Assembly: GCA_003278545.1 (NCBI GenBank)
Contig: QCEF01000001.1
Span: 1 to 64,000 of the forward strand
Source of the DNA: Prochlorococcus sp. AG-355-N16
GTDB taxonomy: Bacteria; Cyanobacteriota; Cyanobacteriia; PCC-6307; Cyanobiaceae
Direction: 5' to 3'
DNA length: 64,000 bases
The notes beneath the pieces are model-generated. The model had not been told where the DNA came from. It was given only the letters and a program-made list of their open reading frames with translations, and made no database searches. Position numbers and translations under genes: made by a program. Below, one piece after another: positions 1-9,097 of the stretch (positions are counted from its first letter, which is position 1; every line of letters starts with the position of its first letter).

Positions 1-42
1 AATTCGAGTTAGCATATCTGAAATAGGATCGTGATTTGACAT
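1..42 (-). CDS. rpsH: 30S ribosomal protein S8, N-terminal fragment
   Basis: Only the first 14 codons are inside the window. They read MSNHDPISDMLTRI, the usual start of bacterial S8, a primary 16S rRNA-binding protein of the small subunit. The ATG lies 9 nt after the rplE stop, so it continues the ribosomal operon. No rpsN lies between rplE and rpsH; this is normal for cyanobacteria, where S14 is encoded elsewhere. The gene is cut by the window edge. Confidence 0.85.
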   Translation of the reverse strand, partial: MSNHDPISDMLTRI

Positions 43-51
43 AGTTTTAAT

Positions 52-591
52 TTAATTCTTACTAAAAGGCATTCCTAACTCCTGCAAAAGAGCTTTACCT
101 TCTTGATCTGATTTTGCACTAGTGACAATAGTTATATCCATACCTCTTATTGAATCTATTTTATCAAAAGAGATTTCAGGAAAAATCAATTGCTCTTTCA
201 CGCCAACGGTGTAATTACCTCTCCCATCAAAACTTTTTGGATTAACTCCTCTAAAGTCTCTTATTCTTGGTAAAGCTAGATTTATAAATCTCTCCAAAAA
301 AGAATACATCCTGTCTCCTCTCAAAGTTACAGTACAACCAATAGGCATACCCTCACGAATTTTAAAACCCGCGATAGCTTTTTTGGCCCTAGTTACTAAA
401 GCCTTTTGTCCTGTAATTGTTGCCATTTCATTTAAAGAGGCTTCAAGAGCTTTCGAATTCGAAGCTGCTTCACCAAGACCTCTGTTAACGTTGACTTTGA
501 CAACTTTAGGTACTTGATGAATATTTTTAAGGCCAAGGTCCTTTAAAAGTTTTGGTCTTATTGATTCTTTGTAGCGATTTTTTAGAGTCAT
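52..591 (-). CDS. rplE: 50S ribosomal protein L5
   Basis: L5 binds 5S rRNA in the central protuberance of the large subunit. The 179 aa product has the normal family length. It carries the typical N-terminal [14 protein letters not shown] block, the [20 protein letters not shown] segment (about 62-81) and the C-terminal [16 protein letters not shown] block. It sits between rplX (74 nt upstream, the longest gap in this part of the operon) and rpsH. Confidence 0.97.
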   Translation of the reverse strand: MTLKNRYKESIRPKLLKDLGLKNIHQVPKVVKVNVNRGLGEAASNSKALEASLNEMATITGQKALVTRAKKAIAGFKIREGMPIGCTVTLRGDRMYSFLERFINLALPRIRDFRGVNPKSFDGRGNYTVGVKEQLIFPEISFDKIDSIRGMDITIVTSAKSDQEGKALLQELGMPFSKN

Positions 592-665
592 AATTTTTTG
601 TTAATTCTGGTCTTTGTCAGAATTGATAAATTAGAAAAAGTTGAAATCTGGTTTCTGATGAAAAA

Positions 666-1022
666 TTAATCAATTACTTCACCAGTTTTCTTCAATCTTC
701 TTTTCTTAACCCCCTCTTTATCAATAAAGTATTCAATCTTACTTGTAAGATTTTTATCCTTTGAAAAAAACATTACATTTGATGCATGTAAAGATGCTTC
801 TTCTGTAAGAATTCTTCCAGTTTCTCCTTCCTGAGTTGGTTTTACATGTTTGGTCCTAAGGTTAATTCCCTTTACAACAACTCTATTTTCAAGAGGGATA
901 GTTTTTAAAACTTCACCAGTTTTCCCTTTGTCCTTGCCATTAATTACTTTTACCAAATCTCCAGTTTTAATTCTCATTTTTATTCTCTGGAAATTTTTCT
1001 TTTGCTTTAATGAATCCAACAT
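666..1022 (-). CDS. rplX: 50S ribosomal protein L24
   Basis: L24 is an early assembly initiator of the 50S subunit. It has a KOW domain at the N-terminus ([19 protein letters not shown]). The 118 aa frame starts at an ATG abutting the rplN stop. An internal ATG at residue 16 (MRIKTGDL, start at 977) would give a protein closer to the canonical length. The longer form adds a basic 15-residue leader. Identity is certain; the start is less so. Confidence 0.95.
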   Translation of the reverse strand: MLDSLKQKKNFQRIKMRIKTGDLVKVINGKDKGKTGEVLKTIPLENRVVVKGINLRTKHVKPTQEGETGRILTEEASLHASNVMFFSKDKNLTSKIEYFIDKEGVKKRRLKKTGEVID

Positions 1023-1388
1023 TTAAATCACCTCCGGAGCAAGAGAAACAATCTTTGTATAATTTTTATCCCGCAGTTCTCTAGCTACAGGACCAAAGAC
1101 TCGAGTACCTTTTGGATTCTTATCTTCATTAATCAATACTGCCGCATTGTCATCAAATCTGATTGAATTACCAGTATTTCTTCTTAATGTTGCTTTAGTT
1201 CTGACGATAACAGCTTTAACAACTTCAGATTTCTTAACTCCCATGTTAGGAAGAGCATCTTTTACAGTTGCTACGATTACATCCCCGACATGTGCATACC
1301 TTCTATTAGAACCTAAAACCCTAATACATTGGAGTCTTTTTGCTCCGCTATTATCGGCAACTGTCAAATAAGTTTCTTGTTGAATCAT
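1023..1388 (-). CDS. rplN: 50S ribosomal protein L14
   Basis: L14 lies at the subunit interface and binds 23S rRNA. The 121 aa product starts [26 protein letters not shown], the family signature, and ends in the conserved [23 protein letters not shown] block. Its ATG overlaps the rpsQ stop by 4 nt. A strong Shine-Dalgarno (AGGAGGTT) lies just upstream, inside the end of rpsQ, suggesting translational coupling. Confidence 0.98.
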
Positions 1389-1651
1389 TTTTTAACCTCC
1401 TTAGCCTGACTTGTTTTATTGAGAATCTCTTCTATGGCCCATCTTTTATGAGCACTAAGCGGTCTAGTTTCTCTAATTTTAACTCGATCACCTAAAACGC
1501 ATGTATTTTCTGGATCATGCGCCTTATATCGAGTAGTTCTACTTACAATTTTTTTATAAGTGGGATGTGGATATCTGTTAATAACAGCAACAACAACTGT
1601 TTTATCCATTTTGTCGCTGACAACAGTACCAATTCTTTCTTTAAGTGCCAT
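1385..1651 (-). CDS. rpsQ: 30S ribosomal protein S17
   Basis: S17 is a primary 16S rRNA-binding protein with an OB fold. The 88 aa product shows the signature: [16 protein letters not shown] near the N-terminus, then YKAHDPEN and [18 protein letters not shown]. It lies 9 nt downstream of rpmC and overlaps rplN by 4 nt, inside the S10-spc operon. Confidence 0.97.
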
Positions 1652-1660
1652 AACTAATAA

Positions 1661-1879
1661 TTAATCAGAAGTTGTTTTAGAAGCAGATTGACTCTTACTG
1701 AGAGTGAGTAATTGCGCAACTTGTTTCTTGATAATTTTAAATTTATGAGTTTCATTAAGCTGTCTTGTAGCTTGCTTGAATCTCAAGTCAAAAAGATCTT
1801 TTCGTAATTGGTCAATCTTTTCAGTAATTTGTTCAGAATTTAATTTTTTAAATTCCTTAAATGACTCTGAATTTTTCAT
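1661..1879 (-). CDS. rpmC: 50S ribosomal protein L29
   Basis: L29 lies near the peptide exit tunnel, next to L23, and contributes to the docking site of signal recognition particle and trigger factor. The 72 aa helical product carries the signature [24 protein letters not shown]. Its start overlaps the rplP stop by 4 nt, so translation of the two is probably coupled. Confidence 0.95.
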   Translation of the reverse strand: MKNSESFKEFKKLNSEQITEKIDQLRKDLFDLRFKQATRQLNETHKFKIIKKQVAQLLTLSKSQSASKTTSD

Positions 1880-2358
1880 TGTTTAACCTCCTCTTGAGAT
1901 TTTTTACTATTTTTTGTATTTTCTTGGGAGGAATTTTCTAGATTTTTATCAATGGAGATAAATTTAGTTTTTACAGGAAGTTTGTATTGAGCCAGACGCA
2001 TAGCTTCTTTTGCAGTTTCCTCAGTGATATCGTCACCACCCATTTCAAAAAGTATTCTTCCAGGTTTTACAACTGCGACCCAAAACTCTGGATTACCTTT
2101 ACCAGAACCCATTCTGGTTTCGGCAGGTCTCATGGTTACGGGTTTGTCAGGAAATATTCTTATCCAGATTTGACCACCACGTTTGATATATCTAGTCATA
2201 GCTCTTCTGCTTGCTTCAATCTGACGTGCAGTTACCCAGCCACAGTCTTGAGCTTGGAGAGCAAATTGGCCGAATGCAATAGTATTACCTTTTGAGGCTA
2301 CACCCCTCATTCTGCCTCTATGTTGTTTACGGAATTTAGTACGTTTTGGACTAAGCAT
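1876..2358 (-). CDS. rplP: 50S ribosomal protein L16
   Basis: L16 organises the A-site region of the 50S subunit. The N-terminus [19 protein letters not shown] and the [23 protein letters not shown] block are diagnostic. At 160 aa it is about 20 residues longer than the usual bacterial protein. The extra part is a polar, charged C-terminal tail ([19 protein letters not shown]). A clear AGGAGGT lies upstream of the ATG. Gap to rpsC is 11 nt. Confidence 0.97.
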   Translation of the reverse strand: MLSPKRTKFRKQHRGRMRGVASKGNTIAFGQFALQAQDCGWVTARQIEASRRAMTRYIKRGGQIWIRIFPDKPVTMRPAETRMGSGKGNPEFWVAVVKPGRILFEMGGDDITEETAKEAMRLAQYKLPVKTKFISIDKNLENSSQENTKNSKKSQEEVKQ

Positions 2359-2369
2359 TTTTATACCTC

Positions 2370-3101
2370 CTATGAATTCTCATTTGAACGATCCTCAAAT
2401 TGCTGAGGTCTTCTACTAGCTTTCCTCTTAGGGCTCGCACCGACAGGGATAGTTTGTTCTTCTTTAGGGAGAACTTCACCTTTGAAAACCCAAACTTTAA
2501 TGCCTAGAACACCGTAAGTTGTATTAGCTTCACGTGTTGCGTAGTCAATTTCAGCTCTCAAAGTATGTAAAGGCACTCTACCTTCTCTAGTCCATTCAGT
2601 TCTAGCTATTTCAGCACCATTCAACCTTCCCCCTACTTGAATTTTAAGACCTAAAACTCCAGCCCTTTGAGCCCTTTGTAAGGCCATCCTAATAGTTCTT
2701 CTAAAGGCGACTCTTTTTTCTAGTTGTTGAGCAATATATTCAGCTAGTAAAAAAGCATCAGCGTCTACGCGTTCAACTTCAACAACGTTTATTCTGACTT
2801 GCCTTGTTCTATCACCTATAGTTTTTTGAATGCCAGATCTTAATTCTTCAATACCACTTCCTTGTCTTCCAACTATAACTCCTGGTCTTGCTGTTTTTAA
2901 TTCAAGTTCCAGTTGGTCAGCTTTTCTTGCTATTAAGACATCGCTAATTCCTGCTGCTCCATATTTTTTTTGTATGAAAGTACGAATTTTAAAATCTTCT
3001 TGGAGAAGAATTGGATATGTTTTAGAAGTAGCAAACCACTTAGAGCGATGCTCTTGTGTAATTCCTAATCTTAGTCCAGAAGGATGTATTTTATGTCCCA
3101 T
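2370..3101 (-). CDS. rpsC: 30S ribosomal protein S3
   Basis: S3 lines the mRNA entry tunnel and has mRNA-unwinding activity. The 243 aa product starts [16 protein letters not shown]. It has the KH-domain motif [15 protein letters not shown] (about 74-88) and the C-terminal S3 domain ([20 protein letters not shown]). The last 30 residues are a charged tail. The ATG overlaps the rplV stop by one base, and GGAGGTA is visible upstream. Confidence 0.98.
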   Translation of the reverse strand: MGHKIHPSGLRLGITQEHRSKWFATSKTYPILLQEDFKIRTFIQKKYGAAGISDVLIARKADQLELELKTARPGVIVGRQGSGIEELRSGIQKTIGDRTRQVRINVVEVERVDADAFLLAEYIAQQLEKRVAFRRTIRMALQRAQRAGVLGLKIQVGGRLNGAEIARTEWTREGRVPLHTLRAEIDYATREANTTYGVLGIKVWVFKGEVLPKEEQTIPVGASPKRKASRRPQQFEDRSNENS

Positions 3102-3487
3102 TAGTTTTGTACCTCCGCATTAGTTTGAGTAGGAGCAGACTCTACAGAAATACTGATGTGGCAAGTCTGTTTTTTAATTGAAAAAGCTCGACCTTGAGCT
3201 CTGGGTCTATACCTTTTCATTACTGGACCACTATTAGCCCATGCAGAGGAAATAACTAGGGTAGATGGATCCATTCCAAGGTTATGTTCTGCATTAGCAA
3301 CAGCAGATCTTAGAACTTTAGTAATGGGGTCTGTAGATCTGTAAGGCATAAATTCCAACATAATCAATGCATCTCTATAAGATCTACCCCTTATCTGATC
3401 CAAAACTCTTCTCACTTTAGAGGCTGATCCGCGAACATAATTCCCATGAGCAATTGCTGTTTTTGTTGTTTCAGGTGTTTTTGTCAT
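3101..3487 (-). CDS. rplV: 50S ribosomal protein L22
   Basis: L22 extends a beta-hairpin into the exit tunnel and is a classic macrolide-resistance site. The 128 aa product shows [19 protein letters not shown], the SAVANAEHN block and the C-terminal [21 protein letters not shown] hairpin region. It overlaps rpsS upstream by 4 nt and rpsC downstream by 1 nt. Confidence 0.97.
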
Positions 3488-3762
3488 GATTTTGCTCCTT
3501 TCTTATCTCTTATATGACCTCGATAAGTGCGTGTAGGAGCAAATTCACCGAGTTTATGACCAATCATTTGTTCAGTAATAAATACTGGAATGTGAGTCTT
3601 GCCATTATGTACAGCGATTGTGTGACCGATCATTAAAGGTAAAATCGTAGAGGATCTTGACCAAGTTTTGATAACAGACTTGTCATTATCGGTATTTTGT
3701 TTTTCTACCTTCTTGAGCAGGCTATCTGCTATAAAAGGTCCTTTTTTTAGTGAACGTCCCAT
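3484..3762 (-). CDS. rpsS: 30S ribosomal protein S19
   Basis: S19 forms a complex with S13 in the head of the 30S subunit. The start chosen is the internal ATG giving [16 protein letters not shown], the universal S19 N-terminus, and 92 aa, the normal length. The open frame continues 31 codons upstream to 3855 with no family similarity and would overlap rpl[33 protein letters not shown] is the conserved core. Confidence 0.96.
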
Positions 3763-3799
3763 GATTATGTAATAGAAATTGAAATAATAAATGAAGTAA

Positions 3800-4663
3800 T
3801 CAAGAGTCTCTTCCTCCTCTACTCCTCTTAGAAACGCGACGGCGTCTTCGAACAACTAATTTATTACTTGGTTTGTTCTTTTTACGTGTCTTTAGTCCAA
3901 GAGCTGGCTTACCCCATGGAGTAACTGGACCTGCTCTACCAATTGGTGCTTTTCCCTCTCCTCCTCCATGTGGATGATCACATGGGTTCATTACACTACC
4001 TCTAACTTGAGGCCTTCTTCCAAGCCATCTTCTTCTTCCTGCTTTACCTAAGCTAGTATTTCTTATTTCAGAATTACCTACTTCACCAAGAGTTGCGTAG
4101 CATTCTTTTCTTACAAGTCTTACCTCAGTAGATGGGAGTTTTAAAGCAACATAATCTCCCTCTTTTGCCATAACTTGAGCACTAGCTCCTGCGGATCTAA
4201 CCATTTGAGCACCTCTACCTGCGTATAACTCAACACAATGAACACTAGATCCTAATGGCATAACAGAAAGCGGCATTGCATTTCCATCTTCAATTGGAAC
4301 ACTTTCTCCAGAAATGACATTTTGTCCGACTTTTACTCCTGCTGGAGCGATAATATATCTTTTCTCTCCATCTTCGTAAAATAAAAGTGCCAACCTTGCA
4401 TTTCTATGAGGATCGTAGTGTATTGCTGCAACTTTAGCGTTGATATTTCTTTTATCTCTTCTAAAGTCGACCAATCTATATTGCCTTTTGTGACCACCTC
4501 CACGATGTCGACAAGTGATAACTCCACGATTATTCCTGCCTTTAACTCTATGTTTTGAAACTATTAGTGATCTTTCAGGTTTTGCACTTGTGATTTCACT
4601 AAAGTCAGTAACTACTCTCTGCCTAGTGCCAGGTGTATAAGGTTTAAATTTACGTATTGCCAT
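3800..4663 (-). CDS. rplB: 50S ribosomal protein L2
   Basis: L2 is a core 23S rRNA-binding protein needed for subunit association and peptidyl transfer. The 287 aa product has the RNA-binding domain ([18 protein letters not shown]) and the invariant [19 protein letters not shown] motif near residues 226-244. The tail is strongly basic ([19 protein letters not shown]). It lies 12 nt after rplW and 37 nt before the true rpsS start. Confidence 0.98.
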
Positions 4664-4675
4664 GATTAAAACTCC

Positions 4676-4978
4676 TTAAGATTCTGGAAATAGTTGGATT
4701 TTGTCTCCTTCAGCAAGACGTACAATTGCCTTCTTGACCTGAGAACGTTTACCGGAAAATTTCCCGACTCTTCTTGTTCTTCTAGGAGGATTCATAGTAT
4801 TAACTCCTATGACTTTAACACTGAACAAGGCTTCAATAGCTGCCTTTATTTGTGGTTTAGCCGCTCTATGATCTACCTCGAAAGTATATTGGTTAAGATC
4901 TAATGCATTTGTAGCTTTTTCAGTAATAACTGGCTTTCGTATTACATCGGCTAAACGAGAATCGAATAATTTACTCAT
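4676..4978 (-). CDS. rplW: 50S ribosomal protein L23
   Basis: L23 forms the trigger-factor and SRP docking site at the tunnel exit. The 100 aa product shows the canonical [12 protein letters not shown]-terminus and the basic loop [22 protein letters not shown]. It overlaps rplD by 4 nt, the usual S10-operon order L3-L4-L23-L2. Confidence 0.96.
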   Translation of the reverse strand: MSKLFDSRLADVIRKPVITEKATNALDLNQYTFEVDHRAAKPQIKAAIEALFSVKVIGVNTMNPPRRTRRVGKFSGKRSQVKKAIVRLAEGDKIQLFPES

Positions 4979-5607
4979 GATGCATAAACCTCCTGAATTT
5001 TATCTATTGCTGATTGACCTATTACCAATTTATTGGCATTGAGAATATCAAATACATTTAATTGATCAGCGGCGATTAATTTTACTTTTTCAATATTACT
5101 AATGGATTTTTTTATAATATCGGGAGGGCTATCAAGAATAACCAAAACTTTTTCAGTTTTTTGTATACCTAATCGAGCAAGGCCATTGATGATTTCACTT
5201 GTTTTAGGCTGCTTTAAAGTAGATCCAAAATCTTCAACAGCCTTCATATCAGATACTCTGGACATAAGAGCTGTTCTAAGAGCTAATCTACGTTCCTTAC
5301 GATTCATATCAAGATTGTAAGAACGTGGCTTCGGTCCAAAAATAATTCCGCCACCAGGTCTTAAGGGTGTCCTTATTGATCCTTGGCGAGCTCTTCCTGT
5401 ACCTTTTTGTTTGTATGGCTTTCTACCGCCCCCGCGCACTTCAGATCTTGTCAAAGTTGATGCTGTCCCTTGTCTTTTATTTGCTAGCTGTCTAAGGACT
5501 GCTCTATGGATTAAGTCTGCCGAAGAAGTTTCTTTAGCAACTGCTAAATCAAGAGTAACTTTGCCTGATTTTTTACCATCCCACTTTAAAGTTTCAAGTG
5601 TTGTCAT
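4975..5607 (-). CDS. rplD: 50S ribosomal protein L4
   Basis: L4 reaches into the exit tunnel and in many bacteria also regulates the S10 operon. The 210 aa product contains the tunnel-loop signature [20 protein letters not shown] (about 59-78), followed by [13 protein letters not shown]. It overlaps rplC and rplW by 4 nt each. No E. coli-type S10 leader was recognised, so autoregulation here is unproven. Confidence 0.97.
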   Translation of the reverse strand: MTTLETLKWDGKKSGKVTLDLAVAKETSSADLIHRAVLRQLANKRQGTASTLTRSEVRGGGRKPYKQKGTGRARQGSIRTPLRPGGGIIFGPKPRSYNLDMNRKERRLALRTALMSRVSDMKAVEDFGSTLKQPKTSEIINGLARLGIQKTEKVLVILDSPPDIIKKSISNIEKVKLIAADQLNVFDILNANKLVIGQSAIDKIQEVYAS

Positions 5608-6257
5608 GATTTTGCACCTCCTTTTTTGCCTACAACATTATTTGGCTTAATGTTGACAATTGAGCCGGGCTTACCTGGAACAGAACCCTTTACTACAAGC
5701 AAATTCTTCTGATCATCAATTTTTAGAACTAACAATCCTTTGGTAGTTATCTGTTTTCCTCCATATCTTCCTGCCATTCTTTTCCCTGGATAAATTCTAC
5801 CTGGAGTTGTTCCTGCTCCTGTAGATCCTGGTGCTCTATGATTTTTTGAACCATGACTCATAGGACCTCTGCTAAAACCATGTCTTTTCTGGTAACCTGC
5901 AAAACCTCTACCCATAGATTTGCCACTGATATCAACTTTTTGACCAACCTCAAAGTTTTTTACAGTTATTTGTTTTCCGATTTCATAAGATGAAGTTTCT
6001 TCAACCCTATATTCTTTCAAAAACTTTAAAAGTTCTTCACCTGATTTCAATAAATGTCCCTTTTCAGGTTTGCTTAAATGCTTCTCTTTGGACAAGCCAT
6101 AACCTATCTGAACGGCGGTATAACCATCCAAAGCAGTCGTTTTCAATTGAGTGACGCGGCACGGACCAGCCTCTATAAGAGTAACTGGTACCGAATTACC
6201 TTTATCATCGAAAAGTTGGGACATGCCCAATTTCTTTCCTAAAATTCCGATAGACAT
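5604..6257 (-). CDS. rplC: 50S ribosomal protein L3 (first gene of the operon here)
   Basis: L3 is an early assembly protein next to the peptidyl-transferase centre. The 217 aa product begins [17 protein letters not shown] and has the glycine-rich [24 protein letters not shown] loop. It is the first gene of the ribosomal run; rpsJ is not upstream, as is normal in cyanobacteria. Its promoter must lie in the 279-bp spacer shared with divergent ndhN. Confidence 0.97.
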   Translation of the reverse strand: MSIGILGKKLGMSQLFDDKGNSVPVTLIEAGPCRVTQLKTTALDGYTAVQIGYGLSKEKHLSKPEKGHLLKSGEELLKFLKEYRVEETSSYEIGKQITVKNFEVGQKVDISGKSMGRGFAGYQKRHGFSRGPMSHGSKNHRAPGSTGAGTTPGRIYPGKRMAGRYGGKQITTKGLLVLKIDDQKNLLVVKGSVPGKPGSIVNIKPNNVVGKKGGAKS

Positions 6258-6536
6258 AAGACTAAATTAGGCTAGCTCGTAATAATTTTTCAATTATCTA
6301 AAACCTTCAGTTATTAAGGTGAAGTTAATAAAAAAACAATTAGTAAGGTCGAGACTTATCTGAAATAATAGATAGTTTCTCTCGGGATAAACCCACCTGA
6401 GTTTTTTAACGAAACGCTAAAAAATGTGAAATTTTCAGAGGCTCGGCTAGCTTGCGAGCTTAAAAATTCACTGAGTTTCAATTGTACATCATCAAGTACC
6501 ATAAAATAAAATAAAATAGAAATAAAGGAAATTTTA
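6258..6536. promoter_or_regulatory. divergent spacer between rplC and ndhN
   Basis: This 279-bp spacer must carry the promoters of the ribosomal operon (leftward) and ndhN-ldpA (rightward). Visible inside it: a small inverted repeat GCTCG/CGAGC (6441-6445 and 6455-6459, 9-nt loop); three head-to-tail AAAAT-type units near 6503-6518; and AAAGGAAA as the ribosome binding site of ndhN. I could not fix -10/-35 boxes with confidence. Confidence 0.5.
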
Positions 6537-7013
6537 ATGCCATTACTTCTCTCAGGAAAAAAATTTCATAACGATTTAAAAACTAACAAATGTCTCGCAA
6601 TATTTGCTCCTCTTGAAGGTGGTTATGAAACTCGTCTTTTAAGGAGAATGAGGGCCAAAGGCTTTAAAACTTTTATAACTTCAGCAAGAGGGCTTGGAGA
6701 TCCAGAAGTTTTCTTGCTCAAATTGCATGGCGTTAGACCACCTCACCTTGGTCATCAAAGTGTAGGAAGGAACGGAGCGCTTGGGGAAGTTCAACAAGTA
6801 ATCCCACAAGCTTCTGAGTTATTTAATGAAAATGATAAAAATAAATTACTTTGGTTATTAGAAGGTCAAGTATTATCTCAATCTGAATTAGAGAGCTTAA
6901 TAGAGATTTGCACTAAAGATAATAAACTAACAATAGTTGTTGAAATGGGGGGTTCAAGAAAACTTGAATGGAAACCATTAAGTAATTATATTTTGGATGA
7001 ATTTGAAAGTTAA
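6537..7013 (+). CDS. ndhN: NAD(P)H-quinone oxidoreductase subunit N
   Basis: NdhN is a peripheral subunit of the cyanobacterial/chloroplast NDH-1 complex, which runs cyclic electron flow and respiration at the thylakoid membrane. The 158 aa product has the family features: [43 protein letters not shown] is the conserved start and [24 protein letters not shown] the central block. The ATG follows a good AAAGGAAA site. ldpA starts 5 nt after its stop, so the two are co-transcribed. Confidence 0.93.
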   Translation: MPLLLSGKKFHNDLKTNKCLAIFAPLEGGYETRLLRRMRAKGFKTFITSARGLGDPEVFLLKLHGVRPPHLGHQSVGRNGALGEVQQVIPQASELFNENDKNKLLWLLEGQVLSQSELESLIEICTKDNKLTIVVEMGGSRKLEWKPLSNYILDEFES

Positions 7014-7018
7014 ATTGT

Positions 7019-8026
7019 TTGATTAAAACCAAGCATAAAAAAGATAAATGGATTAAATTAATTTGTGGTGCCAGTAATGAAGATATTGTTGCCATAGAAG
7101 ATTTATGTGCAATTTATACTGCTGCTGGTGTCGACTACATAGATGTTGCAGCAGAAGAATCAATAGTTCATGCAGCAAAAAAAGGAATCGATTGGGCAAA
7201 AAAAGTCTTTAAAAACTCCCCTGGATTAATGATAAGTATTAGTGATGGTAATGATATCCACTTTCGAAAAGCAAAATTTGATCCTTTAAGATGTCCCCCT
7301 AGTTGTTCAAGACCATGCGAAAAAGTATGCCCCACCTTTGCAATTGATAATTTCGGAATTAAAGAGAGTAAATGTTATGGATGTGGAAGATGTTTAAATA
7401 GTTGTCCTCTAAATCTAATTAGTGAATATGAATATAATTTATCAAAAAAAGATTTAGCATCAACACTTCAAAAAATAAGGCCTAATGCAGTAGAAATTCA
7501 TACAGAAATCAATCGCCTAGATTCTTTTACAAAAGTTGTAAGTATCCTTAAAAGTTCTGGAATGAAATTTGACAAGATATCTATTAGTTGTGGATTAAAT
7601 CAATCTTTCAAAAAAGCCCAAGAGCCCGAAGATCTTTTGAAAGCTTTTTGGGAAAGATATGAAATTCTGAATGAGCTAGATATTCCCCTTATTTGGCAAC
7701 TAGATGGAAGGCCAATGTCTGGAGATCTTGCTCCTACAACAAGTAGAGATGCTGTTAAGTTGTTTGAAAAAATCGGTTCAGATCTTCCACCAGGATTAAT
7801 TCAATTAGCAGGAGGAACAAATGAAAAAACTCATGAATTGTTGAATTCAAATAATCTCCCAGATGGAATAGCATTTGGAAGTGCTGCAAGAAAAATTATG
7901 CAGCCCCTTATTGAATTTGCTCACAAAAATAACAAAAAACTCTACGAGTATCCTGAAATAATGGGTTTAGCGATCAAAAAAGCTCAGAAATTTCTAGAGC
8001 CATGGAAATCGAGCTCATTCAAGTAA
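7019..8026 (+). CDS. ldpA: light-dependent period protein LdpA, iron-sulfur protein
   Basis: LdpA is a cyanobacterial Fe-S protein that in Synechococcus elongatus adjusts circadian period to light or redox state. The 335 aa product has an N-terminal domain and two cysteine clusters: C92, C96, C100, C104 (CPPSCSRPCEKVC) and C119, C122, C125, C129 (CYGCGRCLNSC), consistent with two [4Fe-4S] centres. A TIM-barrel-like C-terminal region follows. The start is TTG, 5 nt after ndhN; there is no ATG before the conserved region. The clock role in this organism is inferred. Confidence 0.85.
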   Translation: MIKTKHKKDKWIKLICGASNEDIVAIEDLCAIYTAAGVDYIDVAAEESIVHAAKKGIDWAKKVFKNSPGLMISISDGNDIHFRKAKFDPLRCPPSCSRPCEKVCPTFAIDNFGIKESKCYGCGRCLNSCPLNLISEYEYNLSKKDLASTLQKIRPNAVEIHTEINRLDSFTKVVSILKSSGMKFDKISISCGLNQSFKKAQEPEDLLKAFWERYEILNELDIPLIWQLDGRPMSGDLAPTTSRDAVKLFEKIGSDLPPGLIQLAGGTNEKTHELLNSNNLPDGIAFGSAARKIMQPLIEFAHKNNKKLYEYPEIMGLAIKKAQKFLEPWKSSSFK

Positions 8027-8120
8027 TATTTTTATTTTTCAAAACTAGCGCCATGTTTATAAAAAATTTGTATTTTTTGGATAGAAAAAAATCTTTTCAT
8101 GTATTAAAATGGTAATTCAA

Positions 8121-8192
8121 TGGGCCGTCGCCAAGTGGTAAGGCATCGGGTTTTGGTCTCGACATTCCTAGGTTCGAATCCTAGCGGCCCAG
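8121..8192 (+). tRNA. trnQ: tRNA-Gln (anticodon TTG)
   Basis: A 72-nt cloverleaf can be drawn. The acceptor stem TGGGCCG pairs with CGGCCCA, the D-arm holds AAGTGGTAAGG, the anticodon stem TCGGG/CTCGA encloses loop TTTTGGT with anticodon TTG, and the T-arm is CCTAGGTTCGAATCCTAGC. CCA is not encoded. A HAD hydrolase gene starts about 16 nt downstream. Confidence 0.95.
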
Positions 8193-8208
8193 TTCTAATA
8201 TTTAATTG

Positions 8209-8991
8209 GTGTCTTCTCAAAAAATTTTTCTATTTGATTTTGACGGAGTAATAGTTGATGGAATGCAAGAATATTGGCATAGCTCCTTGCTGGCCTGTGA
8301 AAGATATTTAAATTCACCCAACATCACTATCGATCAAAAACTTTATCAAGGAGTACCAAATTCTTTCAAAGAAATTAGGCCTTGGGTTAAATATGGTTGG
8401 GAAATGATTCTAATTGTTCACGAAATTATAAAAACAGAAAATCCATTAAAAAGTGATAATAAAGATGATTTCATTAATAATTATCATCAAAATTGCCAGA
8501 GGATATTAAACGAAAATTCCTGGATAGCAGAAGATATACAAAAAATGTTAGATAAGTCTCGCAAGTACCAAATTGATAAAGATTTTAAATCGTGGGTAAA
8601 TTTACATAAACCTTTTTTTGAAATTATAAATTTTATGAAAGAATTAAGCAAAAGAGGAATAAAAACTGGAGTTATAACAACTAAAGGTAAAATATTTGCA
8701 GAAAAAATTCTTAAACAATTAAATATTTTTCCAGAATTTATTTTTGGTTATGAATCAGGAACAAAAATCAAAATAGCTGAAAAACTTACACAAACTTATG
8801 AGATTTTAGGCTTTATAGAAGATAGAAAAAAAACTCTAATCGATATTAAACAAAATTCAGAAACTTCTCACATTCCATGCTTCTTAGCTGATTGGGGATA
8901 TTTGAAAAAATCAGATAAAAATAAGTTAAGTAATGAAATCAAATTATTAAAATTAGGAAAACTTGGAGAATTAGTTGCAATTCAAAGATAA
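8209..8991 (+). CDS. HAD-superfamily hydrolase
   Basis: The N-terminus carries HAD motif I, FLFDFDGVIVDG, with the nucleophile Asp in DFDG. Motif II is the Thr of GVITTKGK near residue 160, and an acidic motif near GFIEDRKKT closes the active site. The roughly 260 aa length and helical cap between motifs I and II fit the CbbY/Gph-like subfamily of small-molecule phosphatases. The substrate cannot be told. The start is GTG at 8209 or the preceding TTG at 8206. It lies between tRNA-Gln and recA. Confidence 0.8.
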   Translation: MSSQKIFLFDFDGVIVDGMQEYWHSSLLACERYLNSPNITIDQKLYQGVPNSFKEIRPWVKYGWEMILIVHEIIKTENPLKSDNKDDFINNYHQNCQRILNENSWIAEDIQKMLDKSRKYQIDKDFKSWVNLHKPFFEIINFMKELSKRGIKTGVITTKGKIFAEKILKQLNIFPEFIFGYESGTKIKIAEKLTQTYEILGFIEDRKKTLIDIKQNSETSHIPCFLADWGYLKKSDKNKLSNEIKLLKLGKLGELVAIQR

Positions 8992-8999
8992 TCAGCTAG

Positions 9000-9013
9000 A
9001 GTACAGATGTACT
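9000..9013 (+). promoter_or_regulatory. LexA (SOS) box upstream of recA
   Basis: AGTACAGATGTACT is a 14-bp site that fully matches the cyanobacterial LexA consensus RGTACNNNDGTWCB as I remember it. It lies 84 bp before the recA ATG. The overlapping TATAGT (9013-9018) could be a -10 box, so bound LexA would block polymerase. The site is seen directly; control by LexA is inferred. Confidence 0.75.
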
Positions 9014-9097
9014 ATAGTTTGTATTTATGAAGTTTGGTTTAAATAAAAATTTCCAAATTTAGAATAATTACAAAAACTTTAACCAATAAATCAAACA

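Noticed and set aside
3763-3855. N-terminal extension of S19 (31 codons)
   Set aside because: [10 protein letters not shown] at 3762 is the universal S19 start; the extension has no family similarity and overlaps rplB.
1-6257. Missing rpsJ and rpsN in the S10-spc order
   Set aside because: Both are encoded elsewhere in cyanobacteria, so this is normal.
6441-6459. GCTCG/CGAGC stem as a terminator
   Set aside because: Only 5 bp with a 9-nt loop and no T-run on either side; it lies between divergent genes where no terminator is needed.
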